DNA of 64,000 nucleotides from Nocardioides renjunii (GTDB taxonomy: Bacteria > Actinomycetota > Actinomycetes > Propionibacteriales > Nocardioidaceae). Location: positions 3,472,001-3,536,000 of the forward strand of contig NZ_CP141058.1 in the NCBI RefSeq assembly GCF_034661175.1. The letters are read 5' to 3'. Each line of letters opens with the position of its first letter. Positions within the stretch are counted from its first letter, which is position 1. Below the pieces are notes generated by a model. It saw only the letters and a list, made by a program, of their open reading frames with translations. It was not told the DNA's origin and did no database searches. Below are positions 6,961-14,713 of the stretch, one piece after another. The position numbers were made by a program, and so were the translations under genes.

Positions 6961-8022
6961 GTGGGGGCGACGGGAGCAGCACGCAAGCTGGCATCGGCAG
7001 CCGCTCTGGGGGGCGGTGGCCTCTCGGTGCTCGGCGCAGGTCTCTACGGAGTCCTGGTGGCCGAGGCGAAGATCGCGCGGAAGGTGATCGGCAACGCGAC
7101 GGACGTCCCTCCCGACGCGACCGGCTGGTACGGCCGCGGCCGACCGGGTCCCGCGATCCGCATCGCGCTGCTCGGAGACTCCAGCGCGGCCGGCTACGGC
7201 GTGCAGCGCGTGGAGGACACCACCGGCGCCCACCTCGCCACCGGTGTCGCTGCTCAGGCCGACCGCCGGGTCCACCTGCGGTCCTTCGCCAAGGTCGGCG
7301 CGCAGTCCAGCGCGCTCGCGGGCCAGGCGGACGCCGCGATCGGCACCCACCCGGACCTCGCGGTCGTGCTCATCGGCGCCAACGACGTCACCCACTCCGT
7401 GCTGCCCTCCGCCTCGGTGCGGCACCTCGCCGAGGGCGTACGACGCCTGCGCGACGCCGGCGTCGCCGTCGTGGTCGGCACCTGTCCCGACCTCGGCACC
7501 ATCCGGCCGATCCCGCCGCCGCTCAAGCAGGTGGCGCGCGAGTGGTCGCGCCGGCTGGCCGCGGCCCAGACCATCACCGTGGTCGAGAACGGCGGGCGCT
7601 CGGTGTCGCTCGGCGACATCCTCGGGCCCGAGTTCGAGGCCGCGCCGGCCCTGCTCTTCGGCCCGGACCGGTTCCACCCGTCCGCCGACGGCTACAAGCA
7701 GCTCGCGTCCGTGCTCGTGCCGTCGTGCCTGGCCGCGCTCGACCTGCTGCCCGACGACGAGTCGGTGCCCGAGCCGCTGCGCCGCGAGGGCATCCTCCCG
7801 GTCGCCGCGGCCGCGGTGCGCGCCGCGCGCACGCCCGGCACCGAGGTCGACGGCACCGAGGTCGGCGGCAGCCAGCGCGGCCTCCGCGGCCGCTGGGTCG
7901 AGCTGCGCCACCGCCGGCGCCGGCCCGCCACGCCCGCGGAGTCGCCGGACCAGCACGAGGACCACGACGAGGTCCCCGAGACCGTCGTCGGCGCGCCGGC
8001 GACCGCCCCGAGCGGTGAGTGA
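6961..8022 (+). CDS. SGNH/GDSL-type hydrolase
   Basis: 353-residue esterase/lipase-like protein. An N-terminal hydrophobic stretch (AAALGGGGLSVLGAGLYGVLVAE) may anchor it in the membrane. SGNH block I is GDSSAAGYG with the nucleophile Ser, block III is GANDVT, and block V is DRFHPSADGY containing the catalytic Asp and His. The last 70 residues are rich in charged and small residues and look disordered. GTG 6961 is 7 nt after a -10 box. The final codons Ser-Gly-Glu-stop lie inside a palindromic repeat that also ends the DUF501 gene 3 kb away. Substrate is unknown; the family includes cell-envelope acyl esterases. Confidence 0.87.
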   Translation: MGATGAARKLASAAALGGGGLSVLGAGLYGVLVAEAKIARKVIGNATDVPPDATGWYGRGRPGPAIRIALLGDSSAAGYGVQRVEDTTGAHLATGVAAQADRRVHLRSFAKVGAQSSALAGQADAAIGTHPDLAVVLIGANDVTHSVLPSASVRHLAEGVRRLRDAGVAVVVGTCPDLGTIRPIPPPLKQVAREWSRRLAAAQTITVVENGGRSVSLGDILGPEFEAAPALLFGPDRFHPSADGYKQLASVLVPSCLAALDLLPDDESVPEPLRREGILPVAAAAVRAARTPGTEVDGTEVGGSQRGLRGRWVELRHRRRRPATPAESPDQHEDHDEVPETVVGAPATAPSGE

Positions 8023-8063
8023 GGCAGGTTCCTCGGCGTCGAGAACCTGCCACACCCACCGCT
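8011..8063. repeat. palindromic repeat element, copy 1
   Basis: Left arm 8011-8031 and right arm 8043-8063 are 21-nt inverted copies with 2 mismatches around an 11-nt loop. The left arm begins AGCGGTGAGTGAGGCAGG and encodes the last codons and TGA of the SGNH gene. A close relative lies at 11068-11120. Confidence 0.75.
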
Positions 8064-8092
8064 GCGACGGCCGAGAGCGTGCCCGGACATGA

Positions 8093-8128
8093 CACCGGCC
8101 CGCCCGAGCGGACTCGGGCGGGCCGGTG
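8093..8128. terminator. bidirectional intrinsic terminator
   Basis: A perfect 16-bp GC-rich stem (8093-8108 with 8113-8128) closed by a CGGA tetraloop lies between the convergent SGNH and Bax-inhibitor genes. There is no T-run. Confidence 0.8.
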
Positions 8129-8164
8129 CGGCACGTCGGCGACGTACGCCGATCAGGTGGTAGG

Positions 8165-9034
8165 TCAGTCGCCACGCAGGATGGCGAGGATGCGCAGCAG
8201 GTTGGTGTAGATCCACACCAGGCTGACGGTCAGGCCGAAGGCGGCCCGCCACGACTCGCGGTCGGGGAGACCGGCGGCGACGCCGTTCTCGACGAAGTCG
8301 AAGTCGAGGATCAGCATGAAGACACCGAGCACGAGGCCGGCGATCGACATCACCAGGCCGAGGGCACCGAAGCCGAAGAGCCCGGTGGAGATGCCGAAGA
8401 AGCTCAGGACCAGCGACAGCAGGCCCAGGCCCACCATGCCGAACATGCCGGCGATGACGAACGTGCGGAACTTGTTGCCGACCTTGATGTCGAAGAACTT
8501 GTAGGCGGCGAGCGTGCCGGCGAAGGCGGCGAAGGTGCCGAGGACGGCCTGCGTCACGATGCCGTCACCGAACTGCGCGTCGAACACCTTGCTGATCGCA
8601 CCGAGGGCGACACCCTCGGCGGCGGCGAACAGCATCACCAGGGCGGGGCTGATGACCCGCTTGAAGGAGTTGACCAGCGACAGCAGGAACGCGGCGCCGG
8701 CACCCAGCATCGAGAGCGTCAGGGCGCGGCCCCACGCCTCCTCGTCGATCACGTTGGTGTCGACGATGTCGCCGATCCACCACCAGGTGGCGAACGCGGT
8801 CGCGAAGACGAGCGCGATGGAGATCGCCGTCTTCTGGACCACCGAGTCCACCGTCATCCGGCCCTGGTCCACCTGGCCGGGCGTGCCGGTGCCCCACGTG
8901 GCCGGGTCGCTGGTGGTGTCGCCGTAGCCGGGGTAGGCAGCGCCCCCAGCGGCGTAGGTCTGGTTGCCGTAGGAGTTCGACGAGGCGCGGTTGAACTCCT
9001 CGGAACGGTTGAACACGGGGTTGTTGCTCTTCAT
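8165..9034 (-). CDS. Bax inhibitor-1/YccA family membrane protein
   Basis: 289-residue protein. The first about 60 residues are soluble and rich in Asn, Gly and Tyr (SNNPVFNRSEEFNRAS, YGNQTYAAGGAAYPGYG). They are followed by the seven-membrane-segment BI-1/YccA core from about residue 70. The C-terminal segment LILDFDFVENGVAAGLP carries the paired acidic residues of the family's pH-sensing centre. Family members leak calcium or protons or modulate membrane proteases; the role in actinobacteria is not defined. ATG 9034 has AAGGAG 7 nt upstream, and the 5' leader of about 75 nt contains an 8-bp hairpin at 9054-9072. Confidence 0.9.
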   Translation of the reverse strand: MKSNNPVFNRSEEFNRASSNSYGNQTYAAGGAAYPGYGDTTSDPATWGTGTPGQVDQGRMTVDSVVQKTAISIALVFATAFATWWWIGDIVDTNVIDEEAWGRALTLSMLGAGAAFLLSLVNSFKRVISPALVMLFAAAEGVALGAISKVFDAQFGDGIVTQAVLGTFAAFAGTLAAYKFFDIKVGNKFRTFVIAGMFGMVGLGLLSLVLSFFGISTGLFGFGALGLVMSIAGLVLGVFMLILDFDFVENGVAAGLPDRESWRAAFGLTVSLVWIYTNLLRILAILRGD

Positions 9035-9113
9035 GGTCTCTCCTTGGAGGCCGCCCCCGGAGGTTCCGGGGGGTCGACGCCGTCGCGGTGACGGCGCCTG
9101 TCTGCGTCACTCC

Positions 9114-9119
9114 ACTCTA
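9114..9119 (-). promoter_or_regulatory. promoter of the Bax-inhibitor gene (-10 box)
   Basis: TAGAGT on the minus strand with a TTTGAA -35-like hexamer about 16 bp further upstream. It gives an untranslated leader of about 75 nt that holds a perfect 8-bp hairpin (9054-9061 with 9065-9072). Confidence 0.5.
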
Positions 9120-9200
9120 GCCGGGGTGACACCTGTTCAAACGTGCGTGGGGCCGGCGCTGTTCCCGTCACAGCAACTTCTCAGGCTGGCGCCGCACGCG

Positions 9201-9274
9201 TGCCCCGGCTGGGGTTCGAACCCAGACTGTGCGGTTTTTAAGACCGCTTCCTCTACCGGTTGGGATACCGGGGC
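9201..9274 (-). tRNA. tRNA with anticodon UAA (leucine-type anticodon), short variable loop
   Basis: A complete 74-nt cloverleaf on the minus strand: 7-bp acceptor stem GCCCCGG/CCGGGGC with discriminator A, a 3-bp D stem, anticodon stem GCGGT/ACCGC with loop CTTAAAA (anticodon TAA), a 5-nt variable loop ACAGT, and T arm CTGGG-TTCGAAC-CCCAG. CCA is not encoded. The anticodon reads UUA/UUG, but leucine tRNAs normally have a long class II variable arm, so the identity given by the anticodon and the overall shape disagree. The 3-bp D stem is a class II-like feature. It stands alone between the UdgB and Bax-inhibitor genes. Confidence 0.85.
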
Positions 9275-9300
9275 CGAGACCCTGCGCAGCTGCCGCAGGG

Positions 9301-10137
9301 TCACACCGTCGATTCTGTCAGCGCCCGGGCCCGCTCGAAGACCTCGTCGGTCATCTCCCGGGTGAGCCTGCGGGTGTAGGTGTTGTGCGGCGAGGGGTGG
9401 TAGCAGCCGAGCAGCGTCACGTCGCCGAGCCGCAGCTCCGCGCCGTGGCCGAACCGCGGCTTCCGGGCCGGTGCCGGCGCGCCGGCCGCCACGAGCGACC
9501 GCACGGCGCCGTCCCAGCCGAAGGACCCGAGCGCCACCACCACCCGCACGGTCGGGAGGAGGGCCAGCTCGGCGGCGATCCACGGCGCGCACGTGTCGCG
9601 CTCGACGGTCGTCGGCTTGTTGTCGGGCGGGGCGCAGCGCACCGTCGCCACCATCCGCGCGTCGACCAGGCGCTGGCCGTCGCCGGCGTGCTCGCTGGTG
9701 GCCTGCACCGCCCAGCCGGTGCGGTGCAGGCTCGCGAAGAGCCAGTCGGCGCTCGGGTCGCCGGTGAAGATCCGGCCTGTCCGGTTGCCGCCGTTGGCGG
9801 CCGGGGCCAGGCCGACGACGAGCAGCGACGCCTCGGGGTCGCCCCAGCCGGGGATCGGGCGGCCCCAGTAGGGCTGGTCGGCGAACGACGCGCGCTTCTC
9901 GACCGCGACACCCTCGCGCCACCCGACGAGCCGCGGGCACGCCGAGCAGACGCTCACCCGGGCCTCCAGCTCCGCGAGCCTGGCGTCCCGCGCGAGTCGT
10001 CGTACGTCGTCGGCGTCACGAGCCACCGGGGTGTCGGGCGCTCCGGGGTCGTCGGGCCAGCCGGTGCCGGGCGCCACCGGGCTGGTGAACGCCCCGCCGA
10101 CGAGGGGGTGGGGCAGCGCGACCGGGGGCACGGTCAT
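9301..10137 (-). CDS. type-5 uracil-DNA glycosylase (UdgB)
   Basis: 278-residue DNA repair enzyme that excises uracil and other deaminated bases. Family 5 marks are the cysteine pair CSACPRL near residue 64 and later cysteines in VRCAPP and DTCAPW that would hold a 4Fe-4S cluster, motif 1 GLAPAANGGNRTGR, and the C-terminal HPSPHN loop. UdgB enzymes lack the usual catalytic Asp/Asn in motif 1, consistent with Ala/Asn here. ATG 10137 overlaps the stop of the Ppx/GppA gene (ATGA), so it is the last gene of the enolase-FtsB-DUF501-Ppx-UdgB string. The first 45 residues are Pro/Gly-rich. Confidence 0.9.
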   Translation of the reverse strand: MTVPPVALPHPLVGGAFTSPVAPGTGWPDDPGAPDTPVARDADDVRRLARDARLAELEARVSVCSACPRLVGWREGVAVEKRASFADQPYWGRPIPGWGDPEASLLVVGLAPAANGGNRTGRIFTGDPSADWLFASLHRTGWAVQATSEHAGDGQRLVDARMVATVRCAPPDNKPTTVERDTCAPWIAAELALLPTVRVVVALGSFGWDGAVRSLVAAGAPAPARKPRFGHGAELRLGDVTLLGCYHPSPHNTYTRRLTREMTDEVFERARALTESTV

Positions 10138-11039
10138 CGCGAGATGGCCGCGGCCATGCCGTGCAGGATGTCGGCCTCGGACACGACGTGCTCGGGGACC
10201 GGGACCCGGGCCAGGATGCGGCTCCAGATGAGCGCTCCCGCGCCGATGACGTCGGCGCGCCCGGGGTGCATGTAGGGCAGCGCGCGGCGCTCCGCCACGG
10301 TCATCGCGACCAGGTCGTCGACGAAGGCCGCCGTGGCCGGGTTGCCCAGCACGGCGCGGTCGAAGGCCTCCCGGTCGTAGGCCTCCAGCCCCAGCACGCC
10401 GCAGGCGAGGGTCTTGATGGTGCCGGAGGTCCCGATCGCGGTGCGGGTGCGCTCGAGCGGGATCCCCGCGTCGTCGAGGTGGCGGTCGATGTCGGCCACG
10501 CAGGTCGCGACCTCCTCGGCCGTGGGCGGGTCGCTGTGCAGGTGCCGCTCGTGGAGCCGCACCGATCCGATGTCCATGGAGACGGCCTGCCGCTCGCCGC
10601 CCTCACCCAGCACCAGCTCGGTCGACCCACCGCCGATGTCGACGACGAGCACCGGCTCGGGCGGCATCGGGTCCTGGGCGGCGATGGCCCCGTCGAAGAC
10701 CAGCGCGGCCTCCTCGTCGCCCGACAGGACCTCCGGCTCGATGCCCAGCCTGCGGCGTACGCCCTCGCGGAACACGTCGGCGTTGCCGGCGTCGCGGGTG
10801 GCGGAGGTGGCGCAGAATCGCACCCGGGCCGGGGGCACGCCGTGGCGGCGGATGATCTCGGCGAACTCGTCGACGGCCGCGAAGGTGCGCTCGAGCGCCT
10901 CCTCGGCCAGCATGCCGGTCTCGTCGACGCCCTGGCCGAGCCGGACGACGCGCGACTCGCGCAGCAGCACGGTGGGCGGTGAGCCGATGAGGATCTTGAT
11001 CGAGTTCGTCCCGCAGTCGATCGCCGCGACAGTGCTCAT
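10134..11039 (-). CDS. Ppx/GppA-type exopolyphosphatase
   Basis: 301-residue member of the actin-fold Ppx/GppA family, which hydrolyses polyphosphate or pppGpp. The phosphate-1 loop AAIDCGTNSIKILIG starts at residue 5, the phosphate-2 motif VLVVDIGGGSTELVLG lies near residue 130, and GTSGTIKTLACG follows; the adjacent catalytic Glu region is SGDEEAALVF. At about 300 residues it is the short actinobacterial form lacking the C-terminal HD-like domains of E. coli Ppx. Start ATG at 11039; the stop overlaps the UdgB start by 4 bp. Confidence 0.9.
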   Translation of the reverse strand: MSTVAAIDCGTNSIKILIGSPPTVLLRESRVVRLGQGVDETGMLAEEALERTFAAVDEFAEIIRRHGVPPARVRFCATSATRDAGNADVFREGVRRRLGIEPEVLSGDEEAALVFDGAIAAQDPMPPEPVLVVDIGGGSTELVLGEGGERQAVSMDIGSVRLHERHLHSDPPTAEEVATCVADIDRHLDDAGIPLERTRTAIGTSGTIKTLACGVLGLEAYDREAFDRAVLGNPATAAFVDDLVAMTVAERRALPYMHPGRADVIGAGALIWSRILARVPVPEHVVSEADILHGMAAAISR

Positions 11040-11067
11040 GCGCTCATTGTGCCGAGGGCTCGGCGGG

Positions 11068-11120
11068 AGCGGTGAGTGAGGCAGCTTTCCTGGGGCGCGG
11101 AACCTGCGTCACTCACCGCT
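11068..11120. repeat. palindromic repeat element, copy 2
   Basis: Left arm 11068-11090 and right arm 11099-11120 form an imperfect hairpin related to the element at 8011-8063. On the minus strand the right arm reads AGCGGTGAGTGACGCAGG and supplies the final Ser-Gly-Glu codons and the TGA of the DUF501 gene. Confidence 0.75.
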
Positions 11121-11651
11121 GTCGGGCAGATCCACGGACACGCACGGCCCCGGGGCCCACCACTCCCCCAGCGCATCGAGGACCTCGTCGCCCAGCGGGT
11201 TGACGCCGCGGCCCATGGCGAGCGACTGCCCGGCCAGCACGTGGAGGCACTTCACGCGGGTCGGCATGCCGCCGGCGGAGATGCCCTCGATCTCGGGCAC
11301 GTCGAGCCCGGCCCGCTCGCCCACCTCGGCGCGCGCCTCGAGGTAGCGCTCGTGGGCGCTGCGGTAGGCGGCGGCGAGCTCCTCGTCGGTGGCCAGGCGC
11401 GCCTGCATCTCCTTCATCACGCCGGAGCCCTCGAGGGTGCCGATCCGCGAGGCTGCGCGCGGGCAGGTGAGGTAGAACGTCGTGGGGAACGGCGTGCCGT
11501 TGGGCAGCCGCGGCTCGGTGGTCACCACGTCGGGGTTGCCGCAGGGGCAGCGGTGGCCGATGGAGTCCACGCCGCGCGGGCGGCGGTCGAGCTGGGCCTG
11601 GATCGCGGCCTCGTCGGCCGGGTCGATCCGGGAAGGTCGGTCGTCGGTCAC
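11109..11651 (-). CDS. DUF501 family protein
   Basis: 180-residue conserved actinobacterial protein of unknown function. Recognisable DUF501 blocks are RCPCGNPDVVTTEPRLPNGT (paired cysteines), PFPTTFYLTCPRA, and GMPTRVKCLHVLAGQSLAMG near the C-terminus. Cysteines at CPCG, TCP and KCLH suggest a metal site or redox role, which is inference. GTG 11651 overlaps the FtsB/DivIC TGA by 4 bp and is preferred over starts 31 codons upstream in the same frame. The gene is almost always placed between ftsB/divIC and ppx in actinobacteria, as here. Confidence 0.9.
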   Translation of the reverse strand: MTDDRPSRIDPADEAAIQAQLDRRPRGVDSIGHRCPCGNPDVVTTEPRLPNGTPFPTTFYLTCPRAASRIGTLEGSGVMKEMQARLATDEELAAAYRSAHERYLEARAEVGERAGLDVPEIEGISAGGMPTRVKCLHVLAGQSLAMGRGVNPLGDEVLDALGEWWAPGPCVSVDLPDSGE

Positions 11652-12292
11652 TGCTTCGTCCCGTCGACCAGGTCGGCGGGCTCCTCCTCGGGTGGTGGCG
11701 GGTTGCCGGCGAGCTCCATCGAGTCCCAGGCGGCGGTCCACCACGCCTTGGGAACGGTCTTGAGCACGTCGTCCGGGTCGTTGAGCGAGGCCTGCGCCTC
11801 GAGCGGCTTGCCGTCGGGCCCGATGACCTCGAAGCCGGACTCACCCGGCATGAGGTAGCCGAAGCGCTCGCGCGCCTGCGCCTTGACGTACGCCGGGTCG
11901 TCCCACCGCTTCTTCTCGCGCTCGAGCTCGTCGATGCTGGCCTCGCGCTCGGCGATCTGGGCCTTGAGGTCGCCGATGTGGGAGCGCTGCTGGAGGTAGG
12001 CGCGCAGCGACGAGGCGTAGGACACCGTCAGCACGGCGAGCACCAGGACGAGCACCGCCGCGCGACCGGTGAACCGCGGGCGCCGCGTGGCCCGCGCCGT
12101 CGCGGGACGTGGCACGAGGGTCGCGTCGCCGGGACGGGCGAGCGGCACCCGCTCACCGGCGTTGGGCGGGCGCGAGCCGCGGGACCCGGGGTGCGTGCCG
12201 GTGCCCTGCCGGGGTCCGCGCGGTCCGGCGCCGGGCCCGCTGCCGGGACCGGCGCCGGGCCCGCTGCGGGGACCACGACGCGGGGAGGGCAT
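11648..12292 (-). CDS. septum formation initiator family protein (FtsB/DivIC)
   Basis: 214-residue bitopic division protein. The N-terminal about 75 residues are a Pro/Gly/Arg-rich cytoplasmic tail, followed by one membrane segment (AAVLVLVLAVLTVSYASSL) and a heptad-repeat coiled coil (LKAQIAEREASIDELEREKKRW). The conserved WDDPAYVKAQARERFGYLMPGE segment marks the family. The C-terminus is Pro/Glu-rich. It would join FtsL and FtsQ at the septum. ATG 12292 is preferred over in-frame starts upstream because the enolase gene ends 20 bp before it; the ribosome site is weak. Confidence 0.9.
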   Translation of the reverse strand: MPSPRRGPRSGPGAGPGSGPGAGPRGPRQGTGTHPGSRGSRPPNAGERVPLARPGDATLVPRPATARATRRPRFTGRAAVLVLVLAVLTVSYASSLRAYLQQRSHIGDLKAQIAEREASIDELEREKKRWDDPAYVKAQARERFGYLMPGESGFEVIGPDGKPLEAQASLNDPDDVLKTVPKAWWTAAWDSMELAGNPPPPEEEPADLVDGTKQ

Positions 12293-12311
12293 GCGCCCCA
12301 GTCTGCCTGCT

Positions 12312-13676
<1,365 letters not shown>

Positions 13677-13677
13677 C

Positions 13678-13683
13678 TAGCGT
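13678..13683 (+). promoter_or_regulatory. -10 box of the HTH/DinB fusion gene
   Basis: TAGCGT followed by 7 nt and GTG 13691; leaderless arrangement supporting that start. Confidence 0.45.
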
Positions 13684-13690
13684 GCGACCG

Positions 13691-14623
13691 GTGCCGACCT
13701 CACCACCTCTCCTCCCGCCTCCCGCCCCACCCGGTCCCGCCGACCACTTCACCGCCTTCGTGGCGGCCCTGTCCGACCCGGGGCACGAGCGCGTGGCGCG
13801 CGCGGTCGCCGGCGAGTCCCCCTCGCGGTTGCGCGGACGGATCCTGCTGGAGCGCGCGGCCCACCTCGCGCTGACGACCGACCGCCCGCTGCACGACATC
13901 GCCGTGGAGTGCGGCTTCCCGAGCTACGAGGTGTTCGCCCGGGCGTTCCGTCGTGAGCTCGGCGCGCTGCCCGCGGCGTGGCGCGCCGAGCCCACGTCGT
14001 ACGTCATCGACTCGCCCACCGAGGTCCACTTCCACCCGCCGGCCGGCCTCCGCCTGCCGGCGCGCCACCGCACGGACGGCGTCGACCTGGTCGTCGCGAT
14101 GGTCGAGCAGCACGTCGGCCTGGTCGGCGAGCTCCTCGACCGGGCGCGCGACGTCCCCGACGAGGACCTCGACGAGCCCTCCACGGGTGAGGTGGTGGGC
14201 GAGGTGGGGTCGGCCGGCAGCCTGCGCAGTGCGCTCGCCCACCTGGTGTGGCAGGTCGAGGCGTGCGCCGTGGTGCTGGCCGACGACGGCGACGCCGACA
14301 GGGACCCGCGCGACGTCGCCCTCGCCCGGGGCGCGTCCGTCGCGACCCTGCGGGAGCGCCTCGACCGGGTCGGCGCCGACCTGGCGCGGGCCGTCGAGCG
14401 GCTGGCCGCGACCGGTCGCCTCGACGAGGCGCTCGTCGAGGCCTTCGCCCCGCGCCCGCGCACAACGTCCCACGCCGACCTCGTGGTGCACCTGATCACC
14501 CTGTCGGTGCCGCACCGCCGGCTGGCGGCCTCCCGGCTGCAGGCCGCCGGCGTCGCCGACCCCGACCGGGACGCGGGTCCGCACTGGCTCGCGACCGGCC
14601 CACGCGAGGCCATCTCGCGCTGA
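13691..14623 (+). CDS. AraC-type helix-turn-helix protein fused to a DinB-like domain
   Basis: 310-residue protein. Near residues 45-95 it has the second half of an AraC/XylS DNA-binding domain (PLHDIAVECGFPSYEVFARAFRRELGALPAAW). The remainder (LVVAMVEQHVGLVGELLDRA, LRSALAHLVWQVEACAVVLAD) has the helical pattern of DinB/DUF1569-like four-helix bundles. DNA binding by the first part is well supported, and the second may sense a small molecule or thiol. GTG 13691 is chosen because TAGCGT ends 7 nt before it; GTGs at 13661 and 13682 are alternatives. It diverges from enolase. Confidence 0.75.
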   Translation: MPTSPPLLPPPAPPGPADHFTAFVAALSDPGHERVARAVAGESPSRLRGRILLERAAHLALTTDRPLHDIAVECGFPSYEVFARAFRRELGALPAAWRAEPTSYVIDSPTEVHFHPPAGLRLPARHRTDGVDLVVAMVEQHVGLVGELLDRARDVPDEDLDEPSTGEVVGEVGSAGSLRSALAHLVWQVEACAVVLADDGDADRDPRDVALARGASVATLRERLDRVGADLARAVERLAATGRLDEALVEAFAPRPRTTSHADLVVHLITLSVPHRRLAASRLQAAGVADPDRDAGPHWLATGPREAISR

Positions 14624-14713
14624 CCCGTCGTTCACGCGCCCGTCACCCCCGCGCCACGCGCTGCCATGATCCTTCGCCTGAGTCTCGGACCACCGCGCGC
14701 GAAAGGCATCGCA

